From Nitratireductor mangrovi (GTDB lineage: Bacteria; Pseudomonadota; Alphaproteobacteria; Rhizobiales; Rhizobiaceae), in contig NZ_CP042301.2 of assembly GCF_007922615.2 (NCBI RefSeq), positions 2,976,001-3,040,000 on the forward strand: DNA of 64,000 nt. The letters are read 5' to 3'. The position numbers and the translations under genes are program-made. Below are positions 1 through 8,036 of the stretch, piece after piece. The notes beneath the pieces are model-generated. The model made no database searches. It had not been told where the DNA came from and worked only from the letters and a program-made list of their open reading frames with translations. Each line of letters starts with the position of its first letter. Within the stretch, counting starts at the first letter, position 1.

Positions 1-120
1 ACGCCCGTCACGGCCAACGAGGTGGCTTGGCTAGAAGAGATCCGCTCGGCGTCAGATCACAGCGACCCGACGCTGACCACGAAAGCCCAGAAAGCGATCC
101 GCGGCATCTTCGGCAAGTAA
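1..120 (+). CDS. 3' end of an unidentified gene
   Basis: Frame 1 is open from the first base to a TAA at 118-120 and encodes 39 residues ending in KAQKAIRGIFGK. The start lies outside the window. The composition (charged, helical, one Trp) looks like a genuine protein tail, but no family is recognisable from so little sequence. The next plausible gene begins about 160 bases later. Confidence 0.4.
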   Translation, partial: TPVTANEVAWLEEIRSASDHSDPTLTTKAQKAIRGIFGK

Positions 121-282
121 GCCAGCCGAGCAGGACGAGGACGCCGATCGGCGTTTCCCCGTGCCGACACCAGCGGGTCGTCCGACTCCCTCCATCTCGC
201 AAAGCCGCAGAACGTGCGTAGTGCCACGCATCCTGAGTAGCAGGGCGCCTCGCTGCGTGCCGATCGTGAGACTGAACACATC

Positions 283-597
283 ATGCCCTACCAAACATCA
301 TTTGATTCCCGCTGGAATCGCGCTTTCATTCCGAAGCACCATTGGCACTTTCATCGGCGCCTCTATCAGCACTACGGACTCGTTCTTGGACCCGGTGATT
401 TCTCGCGGATCCAGAAAGACATTCGATCCGGCCACGCACTCCTGGTAGAATCCAGGTCACCCAACCGCTTCGTCTCTGTCGCCAACGTGCGCAGCCTGCA
501 CGAACGCATCTACGCGCTGTCCGATGGCAAGCGTCTGATCACCGAACGGACTCCGGAAGCAAGGTTGGGCGAGATCAGGAGGCGGTTGTCGCCGTAG
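283..597 (+). CDS. small hypothetical protein (104 aa)
   Basis: Open frame of 104 residues starting MPYQTSFDSRWNRAF and ending RRRLSP. It is rich in Arg and His with a mid-section GDFSRIQKDIRSGHALLVES that resembles a folded soluble protein. No signal peptide or membrane segment is visible, and I do not recognise the family. No strong Shine-Dalgarno sequence precedes the ATG. It could be a real small gene at the edge of an accessory region or a chance frame; the aromatic and charged residue distribution favours a real gene slightly. Confidence 0.4.
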   Translation: MPYQTSFDSRWNRAFIPKHHWHFHRRLYQHYGLVLGPGDFSRIQKDIRSGHALLVESRSPNRFVSVANVRSLHERIYALSDGKRLITERTPEARLGEIRRRLSP

Positions 598-929
598 GCG
601 CTCGGACGGGGGCGAAATCTACGATCAGCCGACATTGAACCCCGGGGGGCAAGGAGCCAAGCTCATCAGTGCCAGCGGGAGCCACCGATAGTGGAATTCT
701 GACCCATCATCGAAGTCCTAGGAAAATCGCTCAGCAGCGGTCCGGATGCGTTCTGGCGCCCAGAGTAGGGCGCGCACCTATCCGCCCTTGTCATCCGCCT
801 CCTTGGCCGGACGAGCGACGACATGACGGTCTTTGAAGCCGGAAAGCACCGAAGCGTGCAGTGCCCGTCACGTCGCGGGAATTCGCCCGCGGCCAGCAGC
901 ATGCTACCGCAGGCGCCACGTTCTGCCGC
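598..929. other. gene-free stretch with one shared 20-mer
   Basis: No convincing gene on either strand in these 332 bases. The only feature I can point to is a 20-base stretch at 768-787 that recurs exactly at 12517-12536. Confidence 0.5.
768..787 (+). repeat. 20-bp direct repeat, copy 1
   Basis: An exact 20-base match (core CGCGCACCTATCCGCCC) to 12517-12536 in the same orientation. The two copies bracket the DUF302-MFS-cupin-LysR-bdhA-patatin-buf-NDH-2-cyclase block, about 11.7 kb. Its origin (insertion scar, duplicated target, shared intergenic element) cannot be decided here. Confidence 0.6.
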
Positions 930-1403
930 TCAGTCGCCAAGAACCGATGCCGTCACTGACTGGATGACGCTGGTGGCCATCGCGAACTCCGCGTCGCGGG
1001 TTGTGATGCCGTGACGATCCGCAATCCAGGCGAAATCTGTATAGGCAGCAAACACCTCCCCTTTGGCATTCTCGTAGACCAGAACCCGCACCGGCCAGTC
1101 GAGCCCGGCCGTCTGGCTGGCCGTCACGAAAGTCGTGCCCAGCGCGGGATTGCCGAACATCAGCAGTGTAGACGGCAGCACCTCGTTGCCGGCGGCATTG
1201 CCGAGTTTGGCCTGATCGACGATGCCGAACCAGGTGATCCCCTTGGAGATGACATCCTTCTGGATACGCTCGATGGTTTCGGCGACCGGATAAGCGCTCT
1301 TCACGGTGACGATACCGTCGCCGTCAAGTGAGCCGGCAAAAGTGGGGCCCGCGGCTGTCGCCAGCACAGCACAGGCGAGGTAGGTCCTGACTTTCCTGAT
1401 CAT
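930..1403 (-). CDS. exported DUF302 domain protein
   Basis: A 157-residue protein. The start at 1403 is chosen because it gives an export signal (MIRKVRTYLACAVLATAAG...TFAG) and has an AGGAG-type ribosome site about 5 bases upstream; the longer open frame upstream of it is non-coding. The mature part has the DUF302 pattern: KSAYPVAETIERIQKDVISK near the start, then a GITWFGIVDQA stretch, VLPSTLLMFGNPALGT, and VRVLVYENAKGEVFAAYTD. DUF302 proteins are small periplasmic or cytoplasmic proteins of unknown biochemical function. It is the last gene of a likely minus-strand unit behind the MFS transporter (136-base gap). Confidence 0.85.
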   Translation of the reverse strand: MIRKVRTYLACAVLATAAGPTFAGSLDGDGIVTVKSAYPVAETIERIQKDVISKGITWFGIVDQAKLGNAAGNEVLPSTLLMFGNPALGTTFVTASQTAGLDWPVRVLVYENAKGEVFAAYTDFAWIADRHGITTRDAEFAMATSVIQSVTASVLGD

Positions 1404-1539
1404 GTTTGTCTCCTGATTGGACAGCCCGGCTTCGTCCCGGGCGATGCACCACCGTGACCGGTTCTCGTTCCCGGCGATAATGCCGTCGCGGACCCGATTC
1501 GATGCCTGGTGTTGATCGCAGTCACGGCGGTGAACGCGT

Positions 1540-2742
1540 TCAGGCATCGGGCGACGACAACCGGCGCGCGACAAACATGGCCACGAGGGTCGCGGCAGCA
1601 AGGACGGCGACGCACGCGTTCCAACCGAAGCCGTCATAGGTGATGCCAAGCACGAAGCCACCCGCCAGGCCACCCGCGTAATAGGATGCGAGGTAGATGC
1701 CGCTCGCCGCCGCGCGCTCGCTGCGTGCTGTGCGGCTGACATGGCCGGTTGCCATCGCCTGGGCGAGAAAGGTGCCGACTGCAACAAGCATGAGACCGGC
1801 AAGCACCGCGGGCAGACTCGGAGAGATGAGCATTGCAAGACCGGCCACGGCCAACGCGAGCGTCGCCAGAATGCCGTGGCGTGCGCCCAGCCGGGTTGTC
1901 AGGCGGCCGGCGAGCGGAGTCGTTACCATGGACGGCAAGAAGACGAAATACACCAACCCCAGCGCCATCGGCGACAGGCTCAAGGGCTGAGCCGTCAAAT
2001 GGAAGTTCACATAGGTGAACGTTCCGATGAAGACGAAGAGGATGAGGAAGCCGATCGCGAATGACGCCCGCAGTTGGGCATCGGCAAGCGGCAACTTCCA
2101 TGCGCCACCAGACACCGCCGCGCCGGACGACTCGGTCGTCAGCAGGTCCTCGTTTCGGCTCAGGGTCACCCAGACGACGATGGCTCCCGCAAGGTTAAGC
2201 CCAGCGAAGGTGAGGAAGTTCAGGGACAGGCCTAGCGTCTCTGCGACCGCCGCTGAAAGCAGACGCCCGAAGAAGTTGCTGGCGACGTTGCCGGTAACGT
2301 AGGCGGCGAGCACTCCGGTGGCCGCGCCCGCTTCGAAGTGCTCGGCAAGATAGGCCATAGTGAGCGTGAAGGCGGTCGCCATGCACACTCCTTGCGCCAC
2401 GCGCAGCACGGCAAAGAGGGTCAGGTCGTGGGTGAAGGCAAGAAGGGTCGTCGGAAGGGCGAGGATGACCAGGCTGATCCAGATGCCGTTGCGGCGATCG
2501 AGATTGCGGCCGAAGAAGGCCACGGCGAGGCCGGCCGCCGCCATGCCGAAAGTGCTCGCGTTCACCGCAAAACCCATGGCTGCCGGGCTAACGTCGAATT
2601 CCTTGACCAGCGACGGGAGGATGGCCTGGGCGGCAAAGAGGTCAACCAGGGTAAGGAACGCGATCAGGGCTATGACACCATAGTGCCATGCATGCGCGGT
2701 CATGGCTGGATGCCGCCTTGCAGCGACCTTTTCGACTGTCAT
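1540..2742 (-). CDS. MFS transporter
   Basis: A 400-residue inner-membrane protein with about 12 hydrophobic segments in two halves, typical of the major facilitator superfamily in length and pattern (for example LVDLFAAQAILPSLVKEF in the first helix and FGRNLDRRNG in the loop between helices 2 and 3). The start at 2742 (MTVEKV) is preferred over an upstream ATG because GGAG lies 8 bases before it. The substrate is unknown; family members export drugs or sugars or import small acids. It is 83 bases downstream of the cupin gene on the same strand, so the two may be co-transcribed. Confidence 0.85.
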   Translation of the reverse strand: MTVEKVAARRHPAMTAHAWHYGVIALIAFLTLVDLFAAQAILPSLVKEFDVSPAAMGFAVNASTFGMAAAGLAVAFFGRNLDRRNGIWISLVILALPTTLLAFTHDLTLFAVLRVAQGVCMATAFTLTMAYLAEHFEAGAATGVLAAYVTGNVASNFFGRLLSAAVAETLGLSLNFLTFAGLNLAGAIVVWVTLSRNEDLLTTESSGAAVSGGAWKLPLADAQLRASFAIGFLILFVFIGTFTYVNFHLTAQPLSLSPMALGLVYFVFLPSMVTTPLAGRLTTRLGARHGILATLALAVAGLAMLISPSLPAVLAGLMLVAVGTFLAQAMATGHVSRTARSERAAASGIYLASYYAGGLAGGFVLGITYDGFGWNACVAVLAAATLVAMFVARRLSSPDA

Positions 2743-2825
2743 GGGACTGCTCCGGAGGTGAAAACGCAGCATCCCCGGAGAACCGGGGATGCGCGCAAGA
2801 CGGTGGAAGGAAGAATGCGGGCGGA

Positions 2826-3329
2826 CTACATGGTCCGGTCGTCATGCATCTCCGGCGGCAGGATGTCAGCAGAGTAGAGAACGGCAGCGACGGAGCCGTT
2901 GTTCTTCCACCAGTGCGCAAGGTCGCCGAACTCGACGGCAACCTCGCCGGCTACATGCTCGATCGGCACCTTGCACGAGCTGCGGTATTCGGTGATCGAA
3001 CCTTCGGCGATCAGGATGTTGGCGGGACGCGCGGAATGCTCGTGCCACGGCACGACACCGCCGGGCTGCACGACCAGCTTGCGCATGCGGAACATGTGCC
3101 CTTCCCAGGCCTTGCCCTTCGGGCTGAGATCGATCACGGCGAGCACATCGTCGGTGACGCCCTCGGGTGCGGTGGCGCCAGGAGCGGTGGCGCCGGCGGC
3201 GATCTGGTCGGCCGGGCAATCACCGGCCGCCGCCGGAATTGCGTGCAGCGAGGCAACAGCGAGCAGCCCGAGGGCGGCCATCGCTGCAAGGGGCGAGCGG
3301 CGGGACATGGAAATGGTTAGTGTGTTCAT
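2826..3329 (-). CDS. exported cupin-domain protein
   Basis: A 167-residue protein with an N-terminal signal peptide (Ala/Leu-rich to about residue 35, ending AIPAAAG). The cupin core is seen as VVQPGGVVPWHEHSARPANI (metal-binding HEH and downstream residues) followed by ILIAEGSITEY and VEFGDLAHWWKNNG. This is a single small beta-barrel domain, probably metal-binding and periplasmic; ligand or reaction unknown. The start at 3329 has GGAGA upstream and gives the signal peptide, whereas the longer frame does not. It is likely the first gene of the cupin-MFS-DUF302 unit, 154 bases after lysR. Confidence 0.82.
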   Translation of the reverse strand: MNTLTISMSRRSPLAAMAALGLLAVASLHAIPAAAGDCPADQIAAGATAPGATAPEGVTDDVLAVIDLSPKGKAWEGHMFRMRKLVVQPGGVVPWHEHSARPANILIAEGSITEYRSSCKVPIEHVAGEVAVEFGDLAHWWKNNGSVAAVLYSADILPPEMHDDRTM

Positions 3330-3483
3330 TGGACGAAATCTCCGTTTGACGCACCCGGCGGACAGCCGGGGCATACGCAGGAGATTGCCGGGGGGCGCGC
3401 CCGAGCGGAAATGCCGCCTCCTTCTGGATTTGATAGCGCGCGCGTATCGATCGGGGCGCGGAGCGGCGGTCGTTCAACTTGGC

Positions 3484-4395
3484 TCAGGCAGCACTCTTGT
3501 GCGTCTCTGGCTGAGGGCTCGCCGGCCATCCATAGGCTTTCACGGCACCCACGAAAGCGGCGACCGCGGGCGAAAAGCGCCTGCCGGCCACCGTCACCAG
3601 GCACACCTCCCGCCACACCTCAGGGTCGACCACCGGGCGTGCGTGCAATCCTGGAATGACTGCGCTGAACTCGGGAATGAAACAGATGCCGAGCCCACCC
3701 GCGACCATGTTCTGGATCCAGTCTTCGCGTTCACTCTCATAGGAGATGCGTAGCGCTACACCGTGGTCGAGGCACAGGTTGGCCAGATGGTCGCGGTATT
3801 CGCAGTTGAGCCTGCGCAGGTAGTTTTCTCCGGCGACCTCGGCGACCGGGATGGCCGCCATCCCGCCAAAGCGGTGTCCGGACGGAAAGGCCAGCATGAA
3901 GCGCTCGCGGAACAGAGGTTTCACATCGAATCGCTCGGGAAACCCTTCACTGGTGCCCATCAGCGCGACGTCGATGTCACCTGCCTCGAGCAGCGTTGAA
4001 AGCTTGCCTGGAACGCCCTCTACAAGTTGCAGTTGAATTCCCTTGTGGCGCATGTGGAAGTCGGCGAGCAGGCCGGTGAAACGACGTGGTCCGATCGTGC
4101 ACATCACGCCAACCTTGAGGCTCGCGTCTTCCAAGCAAAGGAACCGTGAAGCTTCCTGGCGAACACCGGTCAGTTCATCGAGGATCTGCTGGAACCGCGG
4201 CCGCAGCAAGGCACCCAGATCGGTGATGTGGCTGAGGTTGCGCTCACGACGAAACAGCAATCCGCCAACCTCATCCTCCAGTTGCTGGATCGCACGCGAC
4301 AGGGCCGGCTGCGTGACGTTGCAGCGCTCAGCCGCGCGGGTGAAGTTGCGCGTTTCGCAGACGGCGAGAAAGTAGCGGATGTGGTGAATGTCCAT
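3484..4395 (-). CDS. LysR-family transcriptional regulator
   Basis: A 303-residue LysR-type regulator. The winged-helix DNA-binding domain is at residues 1-60 (MDIHHIRYFLAVCETRNFTR, NVTQPALSRAIQQLEDEVGG), followed by the periplasmic-binding-protein-like effector domain (LKVGVMCTIGPRRFTGLLAD, DIDVALMGT, LAFPSGHRFG). The start at 4395 is the conserved M-D-I-x-x-I-R-Y-F start of the family; the longer frame adds a non-family leader. It is divergent from bdhA, with a perfect inverted repeat between them, so control of bdhA-patatin and of itself is likely. The effector is unknown. Confidence 0.92.
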   Translation of the reverse strand: MDIHHIRYFLAVCETRNFTRAAERCNVTQPALSRAIQQLEDEVGGLLFRRERNLSHITDLGALLRPRFQQILDELTGVRQEASRFLCLEDASLKVGVMCTIGPRRFTGLLADFHMRHKGIQLQLVEGVPGKLSTLLEAGDIDVALMGTSEGFPERFDVKPLFRERFMLAFPSGHRFGGMAAIPVAEVAGENYLRRLNCEYRDHLANLCLDHGVALRISYESEREDWIQNMVAGGLGICFIPEFSAVIPGLHARPVVDPEVWREVCLVTVAGRRFSPAVAAFVGAVKAYGWPASPQPETHKSAA

Positions 4396-4430
4396 GGCCC
4401 GATCCTCGCGCGCGGGAGCACCTTGAACCA

Positions 4431-4459
4431 ATGCTATGCGGGTATGGAATTCATAGCAT
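4431..4459. promoter_or_regulatory. inverted repeat, probable LysR operator
   Basis: ATGCTATG at 4431-4438 and its exact reverse complement CATAGCAT at 4452-4459 are separated by 13 bases, in the 150-base gap between the divergent lysR and bdhA starts. Size and location fit a LysR-type recognition site. Assignment to this regulator is inference. Confidence 0.6.
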
Positions 4460-4545
4460 GGCGGCATTTTTCTGTTGAGCGGGATTTGGGCAGTGTCTTT
4501 GGCAATCGGCCGCTCTGGGTGGCCACAGCATTACGGAGACAGAAC

Positions 4546-5376
4546 ATGCTCAAGATGCCGAAGACCGCGCTGGCCCCGGACACCGGGCGCCGACCGCTTG
4601 AGGGACGCAGTGCGATCGTCACCGGGTCTACGAGCGGGATCGGGCTCGGAATTGCCGAAGCTCTGGCCCGTGCCGGCGCGGCTGTCATGCTCAACGGTTT
4701 CGGCAATCCCGCCGAGATTGAGGACAACCGCGGCGCGATGGCTGAGGAGAACGACGTCGACATCGCCTATGACGGTGCCGACATGTCTGACCCAGACGCC
4801 ATCCGGCTGATGGTCGATCGTGCCGTCATGCGCTTCGGCCAGGTCGACATCGTGGTCAACAATGCAGGCATCCAGCATGTCGCGCCGATCGCCGAATTCC
4901 CGCCGGAGAAGTGGGACGCGGTCCTTGCGATCAACCTTTCGTCCGCGTTCCATCTGATCCAGGCGACGTTCGAGCCTATGCGCAAGCGCGGCTTCGGCCG
5001 TATCGTCAACATCTCGTCTGCGCATGGGCTGATCGCCTCGCCCTTCAAGGCCGCCTACGTGGCCGCCAAGCACGGTGTCATCGGCCTAACCAAGGTGGTC
5101 GCCCTGGAGGGCGCGGAGGATGGCGTGACCTGCAATGCCATATGCCCCGGCTATGTGTGGACCCCGCTGGTCGAGCGCCAGATCGATGACCAGGCGACGT
5201 CACACAATATCGCTCGCGATTCCGTCATCCGCGACGTCTTCCTGAAGAACCAGCCGACCCGCCGCTTTGCCACGGTGGAAGAGATGGGAGCGCTTACGGT
5301 ATTCCTGTGCAGCGACTGTGCGGCATCGATCACCGGGACGGCGCTGCCGGTGGACGGCGGCTGGACCGCCCACTGA
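4546..5376 (+). CDS. bdhA: 3-hydroxybutyrate dehydrogenase (SDR)
   Basis: A 276-residue short-chain dehydrogenase. It shows the NAD-binding TGSTSGIG, the NNAG motif, catalytic Ser (NISSAHG) and Tyr-x-x-x-Lys (AYVAAKHG), and the segment CNAICPGYVWTPLVERQI that is characteristic of D-3-hydroxybutyrate dehydrogenase. It oxidises D-3-hydroxybutyrate to acetoacetate in polyhydroxybutyrate turnover. The start at 4546 has GGAGA about 9 bases upstream; the open frame extends far upstream only because it runs through the antisense of lysR. It is followed 47 bases later by a patatin gene, suggesting joint use of stored polymer or lipid. Transcription probably starts at the LysR-box promoter. Confidence 0.9.
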   Translation: MLKMPKTALAPDTGRRPLEGRSAIVTGSTSGIGLGIAEALARAGAAVMLNGFGNPAEIEDNRGAMAEENDVDIAYDGADMSDPDAIRLMVDRAVMRFGQVDIVVNNAGIQHVAPIAEFPPEKWDAVLAINLSSAFHLIQATFEPMRKRGFGRIVNISSAHGLIASPFKAAYVAAKHGVIGLTKVVALEGAEDGVTCNAICPGYVWTPLVERQIDDQATSHNIARDSVIRDVFLKNQPTRRFATVEEMGALTVFLCSDCAASITGTALPVDGGWTAH

Positions 5377-5423
5377 ACATCCGTCCGGGACATCGCTCAC
5401 CACCCGGGGCGGGAGGAAATCAC

Positions 5424-6509
5424 ATGAATTCGCATGCCAAAGTCACCCGGCTTTCAGAAGCCCTTCCTGCACCGTCCGCAACCCCGGTAGTGCGCGAACC
5501 CAGGACCGTCAACCTTGCCCTTCAAGGGGGCGGTGCGCACGGCGCGTTCACCTGGGGCGTCCTCGACCGGCTGCTCGATGAGAAAAACCTCTCGTTTGAA
5601 GGCGTCGTCGCAACCAGTGCCGGTGCGATGAACGCGGCCGTGCTCGCCTACGGGTTGGCCGAGGGAGGTCGGACCGGGGCGCAAAAGGCGCTCACGAACT
5701 TCTGGCGCCGCGTAAGTCACGCGGCCATGTTCAGTCCGCTGCAACCAAGCCTCTTAGACAGGGCAACCGGCTCCCGCGCGCTTGAAAACTCGCCGGCGTT
5801 CCTGGCTTTCGACCTAGTCACGCGGCTGATGTCGCCATACCAATTCAATCCTCTGAACCTGAACCCGTTGCGAAGGGTGCTCGAACAGTCGATCGACGTC
5901 GACGCCATTCGCGCTGCCCGTTGCCCGATCAGGCTCCACATCTGCGCGACCAATGTTCGAAGCGGCAAGGTCAAGGTCTTCGGCAATGACGAACTGTCCA
6001 TCGATGCGATCATGGCGTCCGCATGCCTGCCGTTCCTGTTCCAGGCCGTCGAAATCGACGGCGAGGCCTATTGGGATGGCGGCTATATGGGCAACCCGGC
6101 CATCTTCCCGCTGATCTATTCCTGCGCGGCACCAGACGTTCTAATCGTCCACATCAATCCGATCGAACGCGAGGATGTGCCACGGACCGCCACCGAGATA
6201 CTCAACAGGATCAACGAAATCAGCTTCAATTCATCGCTCCTGCGAGAAATGCGCGCCATCGCGTTCGTAACAAAGCTGATCGATATGGACGCCGCCGGCA
6301 CCCTCGATCTGAAGCGCGTCTTCGTTCACGGCATCTCGGACGATGAAGCCATGCGCAAGCTTTCCGTCTCCAGCAAGCTCAACGCCGACTGGGAGGCGCT
6401 CACAGACTTGCGGGACCGTGGCCGCGAGCGCGCCGACGAGTGGTTGCGCGCCCATCATGACAGCATCGGCCGACAATCCACCGTCGATATCGCCGCCCGC
6501 TACCTGTGA
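5424..6509 (+). CDS. patatin-like phospholipase
   Basis: A 361-residue protein with the patatin hallmarks: oxyanion motif LALQGGGAHGAFTWGVLDRL, nucleophile serine in ATSAGAMNAAV, and catalytic Asp in YWDGGYMGNPA. Patatin proteins are cytosolic acyl hydrolases. In rhizobia and relatives a patatin next to bdhA is common and is plausibly linked to polyhydroxybutyrate metabolism, but the substrate is not shown by sequence. The start at 5424 has GGGAGGAA just upstream. A strong terminator follows, closing the bdhA transcript. Confidence 0.88.
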   Translation: MNSHAKVTRLSEALPAPSATPVVREPRTVNLALQGGGAHGAFTWGVLDRLLDEKNLSFEGVVATSAGAMNAAVLAYGLAEGGRTGAQKALTNFWRRVSHAAMFSPLQPSLLDRATGSRALENSPAFLAFDLVTRLMSPYQFNPLNLNPLRRVLEQSIDVDAIRAARCPIRLHICATNVRSGKVKVFGNDELSIDAIMASACLPFLFQAVEIDGEAYWDGGYMGNPAIFPLIYSCAAPDVLIVHINPIEREDVPRTATEILNRINEISFNSSLLREMRAIAFVTKLIDMDAAGTLDLKRVFVHGISDDEAMRKLSVSSKLNADWEALTDLRDRGRERADEWLRAHHDSIGRQSTVDIAARYL

Positions 6510-6549
6510 AGTCCGCCTGCATCCTCCCTCTCCCGCCGCAGGCGCACCT

Positions 6550-6584
6550 GACCCTCCGAAGTCCCGCTCCGGAGGGTCTTTTTT
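6550..6584 (+). terminator. rho-independent terminator after patatin gene
   Basis: A 9-base stem (GACCCTCCG paired with CGGAGGGTC) with an 11-base loop is followed by a run of T to 6584. It ends the bdhA-patatin transcript and insulates the bufferin operon. Confidence 0.85.
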
Positions 6585-6672
6585 GTCACCGGCAGCGCAT
6601 AGGGGGCACCTATCGAAACCATGCGGAAGCGGCATTTCAGATCAGTGAAGCAATCGCCGATCTTGTTCCGGA

Positions 6673-6689
6673 CGGACCTCTGAGGTCCG
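6673..6689. promoter_or_regulatory. perfect palindrome upstream of the bufferin operon
   Basis: CGGACCTC-T-GAGGTCCG, eight-base arms around one base, ending 30 bases before the precursor start. It could be an operator or a leader hairpin. No T-run follows, so it is not a terminator. Confidence 0.5.
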
Positions 6690-6719
6690 CGACTTCATCC
6701 AACCGAGACGGAGAATACC

Positions 6720-6986
6720 ATGATCAACACCAAGACCCTGATCGGCACCGCGTTTGCTGCGGCCGCCGCGCTCTCTACGGCTGCGGCACAGACCCCTGCG
6801 GAGCAGCCCAACTTTGCGTTCGAGAAATGCTACGGTGTCGTCAAGGCTGGCCAGAACGACTGCCAGACCGCGACCCACTCCTGTGCCGGCACTTCAACCG
6901 TCGACAACCAGTCGGACGCTTGGGTCTACGTGCCCGCCGGCACCTGCGCAAAGCTCGCCGGCGGCAGCAATCAGCCCAAAGCGTAA
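6720..6986 (+). CDS. bufA1: bufferin-type RiPP precursor (DUF2282)
   Basis: An 88-residue protein with a signal peptide ([19 protein letters not shown]...AAQ) and a short mature domain holding four cysteines: FEKCYG, NDCQTA, HSCAG, GTCAKL. This is the DUF2282 pattern, the precursor class of bufferins. In that family cysteines are modified to thiooxazoles by a DUF692 enzyme and the product binds copper in the periplasm. The modification is family knowledge and is not visible here. It is immediately followed by DUF692 and DUF2063 genes, which settles the assignment. Its own palindrome lies upstream, so it is probably the operon's first gene. Confidence 0.85.
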   Translation: MINTKTLIGTAFAAAAALSTAAAQTPAEQPNFAFEKCYGVVKAGQNDCQTATHSCAGTSTVDNQSDAWVYVPAGTCAKLAGGSNQPKA

Positions 6987-7022
6987 CCGCCATCTTCGAG
7001 CCATCCCGCGGAGGAGGCCCGC

Positions 7023-8036
7023 ATGCCGAGACAGTTCCACCCTCTCCCGATCCCCGCAGCTGCCGGCATAGGCCTTCGCGCGCCCCACATCGGCGACATG
7101 CTGAAATGGCGGCCCGCCGCGGGGTGGCTCGAGGTCCACGCCGAAAATTACATGGGCGACGGTTCTGCGGTCGCCAACCTTGAGACGCTGCGCCAGTCCT
7201 ATCCGCTTTCCGTCCATGGAGTCGGGCTGTCGCTCGGCAGCGCCGATGGGATCGACCGCGATCATCTTGCCCGACTGGTTCGCCTGTGTGATCGCCTTCA
7301 GCCAGACCTTGTCTCGGAACACCTCGCCTGGTCCGTGGCCGACGGTGCCTTTCTGAACGATCTCCTGCCGCTTCGGTACGACGATGAAGCCTTGGCGCTC
7401 GTCGTGCGGAACGTCGACCAGGTTCAAAGCGCCCTCGGTCGCCCATTGCTTATCGAAAATCTCTCCGCCTACATCGCGCTTGAGGGCGCCTCCATGAGTG
7501 AGGCCGAATTCCTCGCGCAGCTTGTCTCCCGCACCGGGTGCGGCCTGCTTCTCGACGTGAACAACGTCTACGTCTCCGCGCACAACCTCGGCTTCGACGC
7601 AGATGAGTTCATTGCCGGCCTGCCGGGCGCTGCCGTGGGTGAGATCCACCTCGCCGGTCACGCCGCCAACGACACGGATTTCGGGCCGGTCCTCATCGAC
7701 GACCACGGATCTCGGGTGCCCCCAGCAGTCTGGACCCTCTATGCGCGGGTGATCGAACGGATCGGCCGGCGCCCGACCTTGATCGAATGGGACAGCGATC
7801 TCCCCAGCCTCGACGTGCTCCTCGGGGAGGCCATGTGGGCTGACCTGATAATGGGTGCCCTGGCCCGTGACGGTGCCGGCAGTGCTTCAGGCGCCGGCGG
7901 ACAGTTGGGACCGGTCACGGCCGACCAATGCGCTGCGCCCGTTCGGCTCCCAGTCCTGAAGGCGTTTCATCTGGTCAGGCCGGCGGCATCGCTTGCGAAT
8001 TATCCTGAGAGGAGAAACCGCCGTGCTGTCGCTTGA
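7023..8036 (+). CDS. bufB: DUF692 MNIO enzyme, bufferin maturase
   Basis: A 337-residue DUF692 protein, a multinuclear non-heme iron oxidative enzyme of TIM-barrel fold. Metal-ligand regions visible are LEVHAENYMGDG, SVHGVGLSLGS, SEHLAWS, LLLDVNNVYVSAHN, EIHLAGHA and TLIEWDSDLPS. It is expected to act on cysteines of the DUF2282 precursor encoded 37 bases upstream, after recruitment by the DUF2063 partner encoded immediately downstream (the genes overlap by 14 bases). The start ATG at 7023 follows GGAGGA. Length matches the bufferin-type enzymes, with a C-terminal extension of about 50 residues after the barrel. Confidence 0.88.
   Translation: MPRQFHPLPIPAAAGIGLRAPHIGDMLKWRPAAGWLEVHAENYMGDGSAVANLETLRQSYPLSVHGVGLSLGSADGIDRDHLARLVRLCDRLQPDLVSEHLAWSVADGAFLNDLLPLRYDDEALALVVRNVDQVQSALGRPLLIENLSAYIALEGASMSEAEFLAQLVSRTGCGLLLDVNNVYVSAHNLGFDADEFIAGLPGAAVGEIHLAGHAANDTDFGPVLIDDHGSRVPPAVWTLYARVIERIGRRPTLIEWDSDLPSLDVLLGEAMWADLIMGALARDGAGSASGAGGQLGPVTADQCAAPVRLPVLKAFHLVRPAASLANYPERRNRRAVA

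Noticed and set aside
930..1838. 302-residue protein ending at the DUF302 domain
   Set aside because: The first half is antisense-like Arg/Ser/Cys-rich sequence overlapping the MFS gene; the true start is at 1403.
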